DNA of 64,000 nucleotides from Candidatus Melainabacteria bacterium (GCA_003242885.1 QKMZ01000006.1:930001-994000), one strand, 5' to 3'. Numbered from the stretch's first letter, positions 18,569-27,706 are shown. Numbers and translations are program-made. Notes: generated from the letters alone by a model not told the origin.

Positions 18569-19543
18569 CTACGACTTAACGGCAGCCTTTTCTTTGGTGC
18601 CCGATTTATCGCCCGTTCCATACACCGGTGTCAGCCAGTGCATGTACTTCTTCTGCTCGCCTCTGCACATTGAAGTGTAGAATTCGCGAATTTTGCCGGT
18701 CATCTCTCCGCACTTACCGCCCGAAATTTCGCGTTTGTCGATTTCGATGATTGGTGCAATCTGTGCTCCGGTTCCGCAGAAGAAGAGCTCGTCGGCAGTG
18801 TACAGTTCGCTTCTGTCGACGGTGCGAGAAATGGTTTCGTAGCCGAACTCTGCTTGCGCAAATTCCATAATGCTACTGCGGGTGATGCCTTCGAGAATGT
18901 TTTCCGAAATTGGCGTTGTTATCAACTTTCCATTCTTCACCATAAAGATGTTCATGGCGCTGCCTTCGGAGACGTGTCCGTTTTCCGAAAGAACGATGCA
19001 CTCGTCAAACCCCGCAAGAATTGCATCTGTTTTTGCTAGAGCAGTGTTGGCGTAAGCTCCGACAATTTTTCCACGCGCCGGAATCGCATTGTCTTCAACA
19101 CGTCTCCAGGCTGACACCTGTACTTTCAGCCCCGGCGCTCCATGGAAGTAATCGCCGAACGGCACTGTGAAGATACACATGTCGCTCGGGTTGTCTTCCA
19201 AACTTGGACCTACTCTTTGACCGGTTTTATATGCTGCCGGACGGACGTAAGTGTCTGTCTTGGGCTCATTCTTCTTAACCAATTCGACTGAAATTTTGCA
19301 GAGTTCGTCAACTGAATACTTCATATCGTCGAGGTGCATGATCTTCATTGAGTCTTTCATGCGCAGGAAGTGTTCTTTTAGTCGGAACAAATACATCTCG
19401 CCGTGCGCTTCATTCCAATATCCTCGGATGCCCTCGAAAACTGCGGTTCCATACATGAACGAGTGATTCATGATGCTGATTTTGGCATTCTCAAGCGGAA
19501 TGAAGTTTCCTTCGAAGAAAGCGTATTTGTGCGGATTGCTCAC
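18569..19543 (-). CDS. ilvE: Branched-chain amino acid aminotransferase (class IV)
   Basis: 324 residues. The enzyme transfers the amino group between glutamate and the keto acids of leucine, isoleucine and valine, using PLP. Typical motifs: FEGIRGYWN near the N-terminus, YVRPAAY, the ARGKIVGAYANTALAK segment with the PLP Lys, and FFCGTGAQIAPI near the C-terminus. Start is GTG at 19543 with a strong GAGGGTAGG site. It is the last gene of a probable three-gene minus-strand transcript after a CsgG-like and a TPR gene, an odd setting for an amino acid enzyme. D-amino acid transaminase relatives are possible but the motifs favour IlvE. Confidence 0.92.
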   Translation of the reverse strand: MSNPHKYAFFEGNFIPLENAKISIMNHSFMYGTAVFEGIRGYWNEAHGEMYLFRLKEHFLRMKDSMKIMHLDDMKYSVDELCKISVELVKKNEPKTDTYVRPAAYKTGQRVGPSLEDNPSDMCIFTVPFGDYFHGAPGLKVQVSAWRRVEDNAIPARGKIVGAYANTALAKTDAILAGFDECIVLSENGHVSEGSAMNIFMVKNGKLITTPISENILEGITRSSIMEFAQAEFGYETISRTVDRSELYTADELFFCGTGAQIAPIIEIDKREISGGKCGEMTGKIREFYTSMCRGEQKKYMHWLTPVYGTGDKSGTKEKAAVKS

Positions 19544-19564
19544 TTACCTACCCTCTTTGTGTTT

Positions 19565-20029
19565 CTATTGTTGACCTTTGCAGAACTGAATGCGATCAGA
19601 GACGAGCTTTCTATTGCTCGCATCCGGCTTCAATTCCAAGTACTTCTCAAAAGCTACTGCAGCTGATCTAAAGTCTTTATCGCTTTCTTGCATACAACCT
19701 ATTTCGTAATAGGCGTCTGCAAAATTCGGGTCGCATTGCACGGCTGCCCGGAATTCGCCTTTTGCTTCGTCGAATTTTCCAAGCCGTTTGTACGATTTGG
19801 CAAGCATATTCCTCAACTCCGCAGAGCTGGGATATTTGGTGACGAGCTTCAGAAAAGCGTCTTGGGCGACTTGATAGTTGCCTCTCTCGAATTCCGCAGT
19901 CGCTTTAGCCATCGGTTTGGCATACTTCTCGGCGTCTTCTGAAGCATAAGCAAAAGACAGAGGGCAGAAGACTACCGCCGCTTGAATAAATGCGCACAGG
20001 CTAGTCTTCTGCCAAATCTGTTTTTTCAT
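19565..20029 (-). CDS. Small exported TPR protein
   Basis: 154 residues. A signal peptide (hydrophobic core about residues 12-27, ending AYASED) is followed by about three TPR units covering the remainder (ATAEFERGNYQVAQDAF, AKSYKRLGKFDEAKGEF, YEIGCMQESDKDFRSA). Probably a periplasmic or outer-membrane-facing scaffold. It begins two bases after the CsgG-like gene stop, so translation is likely coupled, and ends 21 bases before ilvE. Confidence 0.8.
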   Translation of the reverse strand: MKKQIWQKTSLCAFIQAAVVFCPLSFAYASEDAEKYAKPMAKATAEFERGNYQVAQDAFLKLVTKYPSSAELRNMLAKSYKRLGKFDEAKGEFRAAVQCDPNFADAYYEIGCMQESDKDFRSAAVAFEKYLELKPDASNRKLVSDRIQFCKGQQ

Positions 20030-20031
20030 TG

Positions 20032-21135
20032 TTATTTAGTTGCTTCTTTCTTGAGTACGGTGCCGCTTGTGGTCATCGTAGTCTTCTGGAAAGAGCTTCC
20101 AGAGCCGTCGCCGGAGCCCGGCAATGGAGTGATTACGACAGCCGCTACATCGGTTGTCACCTTCTTTACTGAGTCGCCGACTTTTACTCCGCCGCCCTTC
20201 GTGATGTCGCCGGTAGAGTTGTCTGCGTTCACTTCTTTGATCTTGATGAGGGCAATTGTGCTGCTCATTTCTTTGAGCACCTTGCCGGTTACAGGATCTT
20301 TAATGGTCTTGTACGGACGATCGACCGAGAGGTGATCTCCGGCAGCGATGCCGTTTTGCTTGCCGACATTGACGATGACTTCGCGGCCGGTTACATCGGC
20401 AACTCTGCCTTCAACGTTTTGCAATGCAAGAGATTGGTTGTCTGGAATCTTCGATGCCATAGCAATCAACTGGCTGCCCATTTGTTCAACGGCTTGGTTG
20501 GTGGCTTCACCAGCAAGCGAGGTTGAGAAGTCCGAGCTGTCTACGTCATAAGCGCCGAACGAACTCGATGCCTTTTGTGATTCGCCAAGTCCATGGACAG
20601 CAGCGAGAATTTCGCCTGTGTTGGTATCGGTGACTGTTGCGTCAATAGCAGTTCTTGCTTTTTGTTTGCGCGAACTTCCGTGGAAGCCGCCGAACAAACT
20701 GCCAACGCCGCCTACGTAAGGAATCGAAACTGGAATCGGCACCGATGGAGCAGAATAGGAGGTACGTTTGTCTTCAAAACCGAAAGCAGTAATGGTGCCG
20801 TAGACAACGGCGTCAACACCTAGCATTTTGCCGATTTTATTAGCAGTGCTGGCGTCTGCTCTGTCACTGTTCGAAAAATTTTGCTCTTTTAAAATCGCAT
20901 CCAAGTGTTGGCGATCTATGAGCGAGTATGTGCCGTCATTAACGAGCTTGGTGATCAACAGACTGGCAACGCCTTTGCCAAGGTCGTATCCGCCCAACGA
21001 ACCGCTAACTGCGCCGTATTCAAACGGCAGTACTGCGATTCTGCGCTTGGGACCAGCCATGGCTGCCTGCGGCAATAAGCTCACCGCCAGAAGCATGAGC
21101 ATTGCGCCCAGTGCAATAGTCCGTCTTGCTTTCAT
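20032..21135 (-). CDS. CsgG-family exported protein
   Basis: 367 residues. A signal peptide (residues about 7-27, ending AMA) precedes a CsgG-like core: KRRIAVLPFEYG, a GKGVASLLITKLVNDGTYSL segment, DRQHLDAILKEQ and GVDAVVYGTITAFG. CsgG relatives build outer-membrane or periplasmic assemblies, the best known being the curli export pore. A Gly/Ser-rich insert sits around residues 135-160. The C-terminal 130 residues hold a further strand-rich domain (ALQNVEGRVADVTGREVIVNVG, then a KVGDSV segment), followed by a Ser/Thr-rich tail. No lipobox Cys is present, unlike classical CsgG. AAGGAGAG precedes the ATG. First gene of the TPR/ilvE transcript. Confidence 0.82.
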   Translation of the reverse strand: MKARRTIALGAMLMLLAVSLLPQAAMAGPKRRIAVLPFEYGAVSGSLGGYDLGKGVASLLITKLVNDGTYSLIDRQHLDAILKEQNFSNSDRADASTANKIGKMLGVDAVVYGTITAFGFEDKRTSYSAPSVPIPVSIPYVGGVGSLFGGFHGSSRKQKARTAIDATVTDTNTGEILAAVHGLGESQKASSSFGAYDVDSSDFSTSLAGEATNQAVEQMGSQLIAMASKIPDNQSLALQNVEGRVADVTGREVIVNVGKQNGIAAGDHLSVDRPYKTIKDPVTGKVLKEMSSTIALIKIKEVNADNSTGDITKGGGVKVGDSVKKVTTDVAAVVITPLPGSGDGSGSSFQKTTMTTSGTVLKKEATK

Positions 21136-21571
21136 TTACAACTCTCCTTAATCCAAAATTCCATGAGACCGTCAGTTTCTAGACTCCGATATCCAAATGC
21201 TCGCTATTCTGCTTCTCCACTTCTTAGCATTTCGAGTTTGGTTTCCGCTTGAAAAGCCGCAGCATCTTGATCAACTAAGAAGAACGGCGCGGTTCTTCAA
21301 ATTAGGAGCTCCTTGACGGCCTTTTCGACAAATCATGGGTCCATTCGCACATCGCTCCTGGGCAAAAAGTCTTATCAGGAGCGAGGTTAGTCTACTTGAT
21401 AGCTGCGCTTAAAAAAAGGCGCTTCTTATTAGAACGGCTTGGCGTCAGTATATTGATCCGTGGGTGGTTTGGATGCATGAATCTGCCAAACCACCGAAAA
21501 CAGGGCACAGTGCCACGTTTGAATGCGGAAGCTAGACGACCTCGACTGTTAATTTATCTATCATCTGCTAT
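21136..21571. other. 436-base gap with three perfect inverted repeats
   Basis: No convincing gene lies between the CsgG-like gene and the next minus-strand gene upstream. Perfect stems are GAAGAAC/GTTCTTC (21279-21298, 6-base loop), TCGCTCCTG/CAGGAGCGA (21352-21384, 15-base loop) and GGTGGTTTGG/CCAAACCACC (21463-21495, 13-base loop). A palindrome AGGAGCTCCT is at 21304-21313. The last stem may terminate the upstream gene, though no T tract follows; the others lie where a 5' leader of the CsgG operon would be. Confidence 0.5.
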
Positions 21572-22345
21572 CTACTTGTGAGCCCTGTACTGCGACATGA
21601 GCGCGACAGCATTGCGGTACCGTTTTGATTTCTTGTTTACCTGTCGCAAGGCTACGACTGCTTGAGTATAAGCACCCGCCCGAGCCTTTGACTTGGCGGT
21701 GCTGATCAACTGCATGGCTTCCTTTTCCATGGCGTATTCGTCCATGAGGGCTCGGACAGCTTTGAAACGCGGGGAGTCCGGACCGATAGCACGCAGGACG
21801 GCAGTCGCTTCATCGTACTTGTCATCTTCTGCCTTCATCTCGGCTTCAATAATTCTCTTGCGAGTCTCAATTTCGATTTCGACCGCCTGTTGAATGGGCG
21901 GCAAAGAGCGATCTGTAACTGCCTGAATGACGTCTCTGGCTGCATTCTCAACAAGGCGCTTGTTCAATTGTTGTCCAGGAACCACATAGTCCTGGTTGTA
22001 TTTCTGCACAGAGGATGTCGTGATGACCTGTCCGTCACGTGTTTTTACGGTTACCGTTCCGTTATATCTGATCTGACCGGTGACCTGATCGTTTTTCTCG
22101 ACAATCGTGCAGGTGATGAACCAATCTGGGTTTACAGTGCTAATTACTATGTCCTGCGCGTTGGAAAGTCCCATGCTCAGACGGTCGCACACTTCCTGCT
22201 CAATACCGCTTTGACCACCTGGCGTCACCGACATTCGTACCGGAGGCACTGCGGCAAACGCTGGAATCGACAGAGAGAGCGAGGTCGCGACAACCAAAGC
22301 CATCAAAAGGACCTTGTCTTTCACCCTGCTTGCAAACATCTTCAA
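21572..22345 (-). CDS. Predicted exported protein of unknown function
   Basis: 257 residues with a clear signal peptide (hydrophobic residues about 13-31, ending AFA). Residues 35-130 form a strand-rich domain (DWFITCTIVEKNDQVTGQIRYNG). The second half is helical and charged, with two related segments (KYDEATAVLRAIGPDSPRFK and YTQAVVALRQVNKKSKRYR) that look like degenerate TPR units. No catalytic motif is seen. Lies upstream of the CsgG-like operon on the same strand but 436 bases away. Confidence 0.72.
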   Translation of the reverse strand: MKMFASRVKDKVLLMALVVATSLSLSIPAFAAVPPVRMSVTPGGQSGIEQEVCDRLSMGLSNAQDIVISTVNPDWFITCTIVEKNDQVTGQIRYNGTVTVKTRDGQVITTSSVQKYNQDYVVPGQQLNKRLVENAARDVIQAVTDRSLPPIQQAVEIEIETRKRIIEAEMKAEDDKYDEATAVLRAIGPDSPRFKAVRALMDEYAMEKEAMQLISTAKSKARAGAYTQAVVALRQVNKKSKRYRNAVALMSQYRAHK

Positions 22346-22461
22346 TACCCCACCATCGAATGCGCGAAAGCTGTAAGAAACGAAAGGCTATTTTAAACCG
22401 TTTGTATGGTCGAAGCCATTTATTTGCTTACGTATCCGAACTTACTTGGTGGGCGCGAAAA

Positions 22462-22881
22462 TTAGGACTCTGCTGGAAAAAATTCAATCCACATCACATC
22501 TGCATCTTCAGTTCCTGCACTTGCCGCCAATCGAATTCCAGAAGACTCATATATTTCCGCATTAGATGAATCGTGCCGTACAAAATGAAGGTTGGGAAAC
22601 ATACTCTTGGCAAATTTCAAAGAACCAGGAATTATGCCCTGCTCGGCCAAGACTCCTGAAATCCACAGTTTGGAAATCGTGCCGTGCTGTCGGAGCGATG
22701 TAACGCGAATAAGACCGTCTCGAAAATCGAAAGAAAAACCATTTGCCATTTCGGCAGTTTCACAAATGCCACCAAGTCTGTCGATTGCATCTTTGATGGT
22801 CGTATGACCCGGCACCACTCCCAGCCAACCTTGCTCGGGGCGCCATTCTCTGCTGATTAGAGAAGCATTGTAGGATATCAT
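22462..22881 (-). CDS. Small protein translationally coupled to a putative metallopeptidase
   Basis: 139 residues, no signal peptide, no Cys-rich or membrane segment. The start codon overlaps the stop of the upstream gene in ATGA (22878-22881), so the two are almost certainly co-translated. It is of mixed alpha/beta composition with Trp-containing strands (WRPEQGWLG, VMWIEFFP). I recognise no family. Size and coupling would suit a cognate inhibitor, chaperone or immunity protein for the metallopeptidase; that is inference only. Confidence 0.7.
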   Translation of the reverse strand: MISYNASLISREWRPEQGWLGVVPGHTTIKDAIDRLGGICETAEMANGFSFDFRDGLIRVTSLRQHGTISKLWISGVLAEQGIIPGSLKFAKSMFPNLHFVRHDSSNAEIYESSGIRLAASAGTEDADVMWIEFFPAES

Positions 22882-24227
22882 TTTTTCTTCTCCACTTTTT
22901 TGATTTTTTCTTCGAATGTTTGAATCTCAGCGCGCGCCTCTGCTGTGTTTTTGACGAGAATGCCATTTGGCGAACGAATATACTTTGGTTCGCCGGAAGG
23001 TTCTTTACCATATCTTGTATTCAATTCTTGCTGGTCATGCTCTTTGACTGCGTCATAGAGACGAGGACTGTCTTCGAGCAACTCTTGCCTGCGCTTTTCA
23101 TTAATGCGATATTTCATTCCTCCTTCAGCAAACATTTCTAACGGGTTTACGAAATAGCGCGTAGAAGGTTTTACAGCTGCCAGATCGCGGACTTGATCAA
23201 GTGTAAAATGCTTTGCATCCTTAACTCTGGAAACTCCTGATCCTTGCTCGTTTTCCAGTCCGCCATGCTTGCCGCACGCACACCAATTGAACGCATCCTT
23301 ACAATGATCCTGATCCCGCCTGTATAGCTCGTCTTTCTTTCCAGTAAAGAGCCATTTCGTTTCATGAGTATTTGGATCTTCATAAGGTAGCCAACCGAGT
23401 TTTCGAGCCCATTTTTCTTTTTCTTTGGGAGTATTCCAATTGAGATTTTGTTGGGCATTGTGCATGAGTTCATGGTGCGTTACGGCCTCAATACTGTAGA
23501 GCTGATGCTTGCCCATCCTATCTGCGTCCTTTTCCGTAATTGGCTTTCCTTCATTTGCACCGGGTTCGAAATAGATGGCTTGTCTGTAGTTTTTATCTTG
23601 TTGTATGTGATATGCAAGAGCGACATCATGTTTGTAATAGTGTTGTGTGAGAAAGTAGAATTTCACTCCCTGAGAGCCATCCATAGTCAATTGGCTGGGT
23701 TGCGCTCTGTATAGGGACGCTTCAATGCCGCTCAGTTCTGCAAGATTAGGGCTGCGCGCTTTTATCATGTTGCCGCGCTCCCAACTGCAATCGTCTTTCT
23801 GCACCCACTGTTTGACTATGTCTTCGCCGTCTTTACTGAAAGAGACCTTGAAGATTTTTTCAAGATCTGCAATTTTTTCGCGTTTTAATTTTGCCAACTC
23901 GGCTTCAGCTTTTTCTATGCCTTTCGGGTTGGCGTCTGTTGAGATCAACTCCTTATCCAGACCATTGATCTTTAGTATGTATAAATACTTTCCGTCTTTT
24001 GTTTCTACTGATACTCCATGTTTCTGCTCGAACTTTTGCGACTCTGTAAGTGGCTGCTTATTCTCAGCAATGCCGTCCTTGCGCTCTAAAGAGCGTGGGC
24101 GCCCGCATAACTCTCCTTCTTCGCGCAATTGCTCTGGAGTCGCGGAGAATTTAGCGTCGTTCGTGTTTTCAGCGGAATTATCTGAAAAAGAATGTTTGGA
24201 TAGCTGAAGCATAGATGCGTCCACCAT
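22878..24227 (-). CDS. Putative zinc metallopeptidase (HELMH motif)
   Basis: 449 residues. A HExxH zinc-peptidase motif (HELMH, bases 23460-23474) lies in a helix preceded by YSIEAVTH. About 110 residues later a PLEMFAEGG segment offers the acidic third ligand, an arrangement seen in lethal-factor-like and related gluzincins. A Cys cluster (CKDAFNWCACGKHGG) lies between them. The N-terminal 170 residues are charged and helical, and the C-terminus is Lys-rich. No signal peptide is seen. The substrate is unknown. It could be an effector/toxin or a housekeeping protease. The short partner gene overlaps its stop. Confidence 0.65.
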   Translation of the reverse strand: MVDASMLQLSKHSFSDNSAENTNDAKFSATPEQLREEGELCGRPRSLERKDGIAENKQPLTESQKFEQKHGVSVETKDGKYLYILKINGLDKELISTDANPKGIEKAEAELAKLKREKIADLEKIFKVSFSKDGEDIVKQWVQKDDCSWERGNMIKARSPNLAELSGIEASLYRAQPSQLTMDGSQGVKFYFLTQHYYKHDVALAYHIQQDKNYRQAIYFEPGANEGKPITEKDADRMGKHQLYSIEAVTHHELMHNAQQNLNWNTPKEKEKWARKLGWLPYEDPNTHETKWLFTGKKDELYRRDQDHCKDAFNWCACGKHGGLENEQGSGVSRVKDAKHFTLDQVRDLAAVKPSTRYFVNPLEMFAEGGMKYRINEKRRQELLEDSPRLYDAVKEHDQQELNTRYGKEPSGEPKYIRSPNGILVKNTAEARAEIQTFEEKIKKVEKKK

Positions 24228-24272
24228 AAAGACGAAAATCTACACTTCTATCCAGCCTGGCTATCATAGGCT

Positions 24273-24315
24273 CAGCCTTTGTAGATGTGAATACGCGGAA
24301 TTCCCATAAAGGCTG
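24273..24315 (-). terminator. Inverted repeat between kinase pair and metallopeptidase gene
   Basis: CAGCCTTT (24273-24280) pairs with AAAGGCTG (24308-24315) around a 27-base loop. On the minus strand it follows the kinase operon and precedes the metallopeptidase gene, so it may be a weak terminator or a regulatory site. The long loop makes it uncertain. Confidence 0.3.
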
Positions 24316-24362
24316 AAAACCTTTGTCCTGCCGGTGAAGAGAGTTTTTATTTCAACCTTAAA

Positions 24363-26246
24363 TTAGCGTTTCAACCGTTTAAGGTCTTCTTTAAACTCTT
24401 GGACGTTCGAATATCTCTCTGCCAGTGGAGTAGCTGTTGCTCGAGCCACAATTTTGTCCAGCTCGGCAGAGACAAGTTCGCTATGGTTTGCAGGATGTGA
24501 TGTACTGATTGGCTCAGGCTCCTTTCCTGTGAGCAGGTAAAACATTGTTCCGCCCAATGAGTAGATATCACTTTGCGGTGTCGGTTTGCCTCTGAATTGC
24601 TCTGCCGGAATATAAGCATGTTTTCCCACTACAGTTGCAGTAGCCGATGAATCCACCTGATAAGCGACATTGAAGTCCACGAGTTTGATATTGCCGTCGT
24701 CCTGCAGCATCAAGTTGTCCGGTGTTATATCTCGGTGCACCAGTGCTGGTGTCAGATTGTGCATGTACTCGAGAATATCGAGCGTCTGAATAGCCCAATC
24801 AACAACAGCTTCCTCTGGCTGTGGACCAAGTCGGTCCGTGAGCGATTTCAGAGATTCTCCGGCGACAAAATCAAGAACCAAATAGCCTCTGTAGTCTTCG
24901 ATAAAGGCATCTTTTAGCTTGACGATTTGATCATGATCGAGAGTGTTGAGTATTTCAGCTTCGCTTTTTAACTTTTCAGCAGTGCGTTCTGCGGTTAGTT
25001 GTCCACGGTGAACAGGCAAAATATATTCTTTGAGCACAACTTCCTGTCCACGCACAAGTCTCTTTTTCCCACCTGCCGCTGCCTGGTCAATTTTTAGAAT
25101 GTGACGGGCTTCCTTGTTGCCCATGGAGACTTCGACTTTTCCATCAACACCAGAACTTCCATAGGCAGATTCAGGAATATGATCTTTTTCCACAACGGCA
25201 AGATAGGCTGTTCCCTGACCACCACCGCCAACGGTGCCAATAATTTTATACATGCCGTCGCCCACCAGCATGTCTGGTTCAAGCAGTCCACTTCTCGATC
25301 TATCGGTAGCCTTGGAGAAATACTTCAGCCAGAGCTCCGTATATGATTCGTCTGTCGCGAAAGCTGGATCCACATTGAACTTTGCTTTCGGGGCGTGTTC
25401 TTTGATAAGGCTGAAGAAACTTCCAATATTGTTCTTCGCTGTGATGTCTGAAAGTTTGAGCCTGAAAACATTTCCTTCTTGTGTCGTTAGCAGGAAAACA
25501 GGCTGCTTGCCATGAAAAATGTCCCAGCGCCAAATCTGATCGACGCTCTTAATCGCGGTCCATTTAAATGCAAGGTTAATTGGTCCTGAATATTCAAGCA
25601 TCAAGTGGCTGTCTGTCCAGTCTATTTCACGGGTCTTTGCCGAACGGGCAATATAGGTTGCCAGAGCCGTCGTTAGAGCACATCCGAAAGCGGCAAACGG
25701 AAGGAAGTTCAAGACGTCCTTCATATCTTCCAAACCCTTGAACTCGTGACCTTCTGTCAGAGCTTTGAAAAACAGGTAGAGTGGATTGTTTGTCCAATCG
25801 AAATCAGGGAGCGGCCCGTTCGGCTGATGATTCAGCGCATTGAACACCACCAGACCAATGATGATGACACCTGCTGCGAGTGCGAAGCCCATAAGGTGCG
25901 AAGCGATGTCTAAAAACTGATTTACTCCCTGCCAGCTCTTGTTGGAGGCTTCAATTGCTTCTTCATAGGGACTTTTGTAGTTCTTCAGCGCTTTGTAATA
26001 GGCATCATCGCCGTATTGCTTACGGTACTTGTCGAGCTCTTCCTCGCGAAGCTTTTCACGTCGGTCGTACCATTGTTCGTCGCTTTGTGCATCTTCAACT
26101 GGTGGCGCCTCAAAAACAAATGGCGGTGGAGACGTTTGCGATAATTGCGGTGTTGCTTGAGGAGACACTTTCAGCGTAGGCTGTGAAACCGCTTCCAGCG
26201 TTGGTTGGGCGAACGATTCTTTTTCGTGGTCTTTGAACTGACTCAT
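24363..26246 (-). CDS. Membrane Ser/Thr kinase with PH-like domain and DFN activation motif
   Basis: 627 residues. Order: Pro/Gln-rich disordered tail (1-50), charged helix, two membrane helices (about 115-140 and 165-195), a PH-like strand domain (about 205-285) and a C-terminal kinase domain (about 325-627). Kinase motifs: GGGGQGTAY loop, VVLK Lys, HRDITPDN catalytic loop and an AEQF segment end. The DFG motif reads DFN (Asn codon at 24669-24671), and there is a roughly 45-residue insert before the VVLK strand. The Asp of the motif and HRD are kept, so activity is possible but needs testing. It overlaps the upstream kinase gene by four bases (ATGA). Confidence 0.85.
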   Translation of the reverse strand: MSQFKDHEKESFAQPTLEAVSQPTLKVSPQATPQLSQTSPPPFVFEAPPVEDAQSDEQWYDRREKLREEELDKYRKQYGDDAYYKALKNYKSPYEEAIEASNKSWQGVNQFLDIASHLMGFALAAGVIIIGLVVFNALNHQPNGPLPDFDWTNNPLYLFFKALTEGHEFKGLEDMKDVLNFLPFAAFGCALTTALATYIARSAKTREIDWTDSHLMLEYSGPINLAFKWTAIKSVDQIWRWDIFHGKQPVFLLTTQEGNVFRLKLSDITAKNNIGSFFSLIKEHAPKAKFNVDPAFATDESYTELWLKYFSKATDRSRSGLLEPDMLVGDGMYKIIGTVGGGGQGTAYLAVVEKDHIPESAYGSSGVDGKVEVSMGNKEARHILKIDQAAAGGKKRLVRGQEVVLKEYILPVHRGQLTAERTAEKLKSEAEILNTLDHDQIVKLKDAFIEDYRGYLVLDFVAGESLKSLTDRLGPQPEEAVVDWAIQTLDILEYMHNLTPALVHRDITPDNLMLQDDGNIKLVDFNVAYQVDSSATATVVGKHAYIPAEQFRGKPTPQSDIYSLGGTMFYLLTGKEPEPISTSHPANHSELVSAELDKIVARATATPLAERYSNVQEFKEDLKRLKR

Positions 26247-27706
26247 AAGTTCTCACCCAACCGTCCTGCAATTTTCTCTACTGTACTTAATGAGAGACTT
26301 TCTTGCTGGTAGCCCTTTGTGTAAGCGCGTGCAAGAGCGACAACATCTTCTGCTGTCTGTAAGCGGCTTTCCGTTTCCATTGCCGTGCATTTCTCAATCA
26401 GTTCATTCAATGCAGGATATTTTTCTTTTAGATCATCGGGTAATGAAGATTGAGACAGCGGCTCTGGATCCGTTCCTGTTGTTAGATAGTAGAGCGTGCA
26501 ACCAAGCGCGTAAATGTCACTCTGAGTGGTTGCCTTGCCTCTAAACTGTTCGGGCGGGATGTAGCACTGCTTGCCGACCAGCGTGCCTGTCGCTGTGCCT
26601 AGAAGTTCATTGGCAGCGCCGAAGTCTATAAGTTTGATCGAACCGAGACGATCGAGCACGATATTGTCCGGAGTAATGTCCCGGTGGATGATGGGTGGAT
26701 CTTTTGAGTGCAAGTAGCTGAGGATAAGCGCCATGTCCAGCGCCCAGCGCATAATCAGCCGTTCGCCCTGCTGCCCGTGTTCTTTGACAAACGCGCGCAA
26801 ATCGACACCATTGACGTGTTCCAACATCAGATAATGTCTGTCGTTTTCCACAAAGTGATCGAGCACGCGGGCGATATAAGGATGATTCAATCCCTGCAGA
26901 ATCTTTGCTTCCCGCTGAAACATCTCGATCGCTTTTTCCTTCATCGCCATATCGGAGTTGAGAGGAACCACAGCTTCTTTCACGATGACCGAGTCGCCCA
27001 ATTTGTCTTTGCAAAGGTAGACAGCAGAGAGACCACCAAAGGAGACTTGTCCGATTACTGTGAGCGTGTCATTTTTCAGTTTGGCTCTTGCTTCGAGAGG
27101 AACGAAAGCTGTGCTTCCGAACCGACTGGCGAGGTCTTGCTCCCACACGGCTGTAAAACTTCCGTCAGCCGAAGGTGCCGCCTGAGAATCGGGCATGACG
27201 GTCTCGATTGCCTTCTTGTCAAAGCTGCATCTGGCTTCCGGGGCGTTCGAGCGAACAGCCACGACGAAGTCCTTCAGATCATTGTTGTTCATGCCGTTGA
27301 GATTAAAACGCGCCTCTCCCATCTTGAACCTCAGAATGAGTTCGTCATCCTTAAAATCCACGGTCTGCAAGTCTGACCACTTCTGGGTCCGGGTGAATCC
27401 CAAATTCAAGAAATATCGCCAGGGCAGGCGTAGCTCCTTTTCATTGACTACAAATTTGGCGTCCAGGCAGACAAAAAGTCCGAAAAGTCCTACGCAGATT
27501 AGGCTTATGTAGAAAAGAAGGAGGGCAAGCAGATCTTCATAGCCGCTGATGCCGGCGCGGAGAAGAGCTGCCAGCAGCCAGCTTGAAACATAAATGGACC
27601 AAAGTCCCCAAACCGGAGACAGCGCCAGTAAGACAGCCAGCCCGTTGCGCGCCTGGTCTTCCTTATAGTGGATATTCAGCTGTGGCTGGAGTTGGTTTTC
27701 TGCCAA
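26243..27706 (-). CDS. Membrane Ser/Thr kinase, paralogue of the downstream kinase
   Basis: About 487 residues from a TTG at 27706. Two hydrophobic helices (LLALSPVWGLWSIYVSSWLL and LLALLLFYISLICVGLFGLF) precede a PH-like strand region and a C-terminal kinase domain with VIVK Lys, HRDITPDN, DFGAAN and PEQFRGK motifs. It has the same layout as the next gene, with which it overlaps by four bases, so they likely form one two-kinase unit. The frame stays open up to a GTG at 27901, but the extra 65 residues lack a start context and overlap the divergent gene. The exact start is unresolved. Confidence 0.8.
   Translation of the reverse strand: MAENQLQPQLNIHYKEDQARNGLAVLLALSPVWGLWSIYVSSWLLAALLRAGISGYEDLLALLLFYISLICVGLFGLFVCLDAKFVVNEKELRLPWRYFLNLGFTRTQKWSDLQTVDFKDDELILRFKMGEARFNLNGMNNNDLKDFVVAVRSNAPEARCSFDKKAIETVMPDSQAAPSADGSFTAVWEQDLASRFGSTAFVPLEARAKLKNDTLTVIGQVSFGGLSAVYLCKDKLGDSVIVKEAVVPLNSDMAMKEKAIEMFQREAKILQGLNHPYIARVLDHFVENDRHYLMLEHVNGVDLRAFVKEHGQQGERLIMRWALDMALILSYLHSKDPPIIHRDITPDNIVLDRLGSIKLIDFGAANELLGTATGTLVGKQCYIPPEQFRGKATTQSDIYALGCTLYYLTTGTDPEPLSQSSLPDDLKEKYPALNELIEKCTAMETESRLQTAEDVVALARAYTKGYQQESLSLSTVEKIAGRLGENL

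Noticed and set aside
21396..21581. 61-codon plus-strand frame in the hairpin-rich gap
   Set aside because: No ribosome site, overlaps the 3' end of the minus-strand gene and includes a perfect stem.
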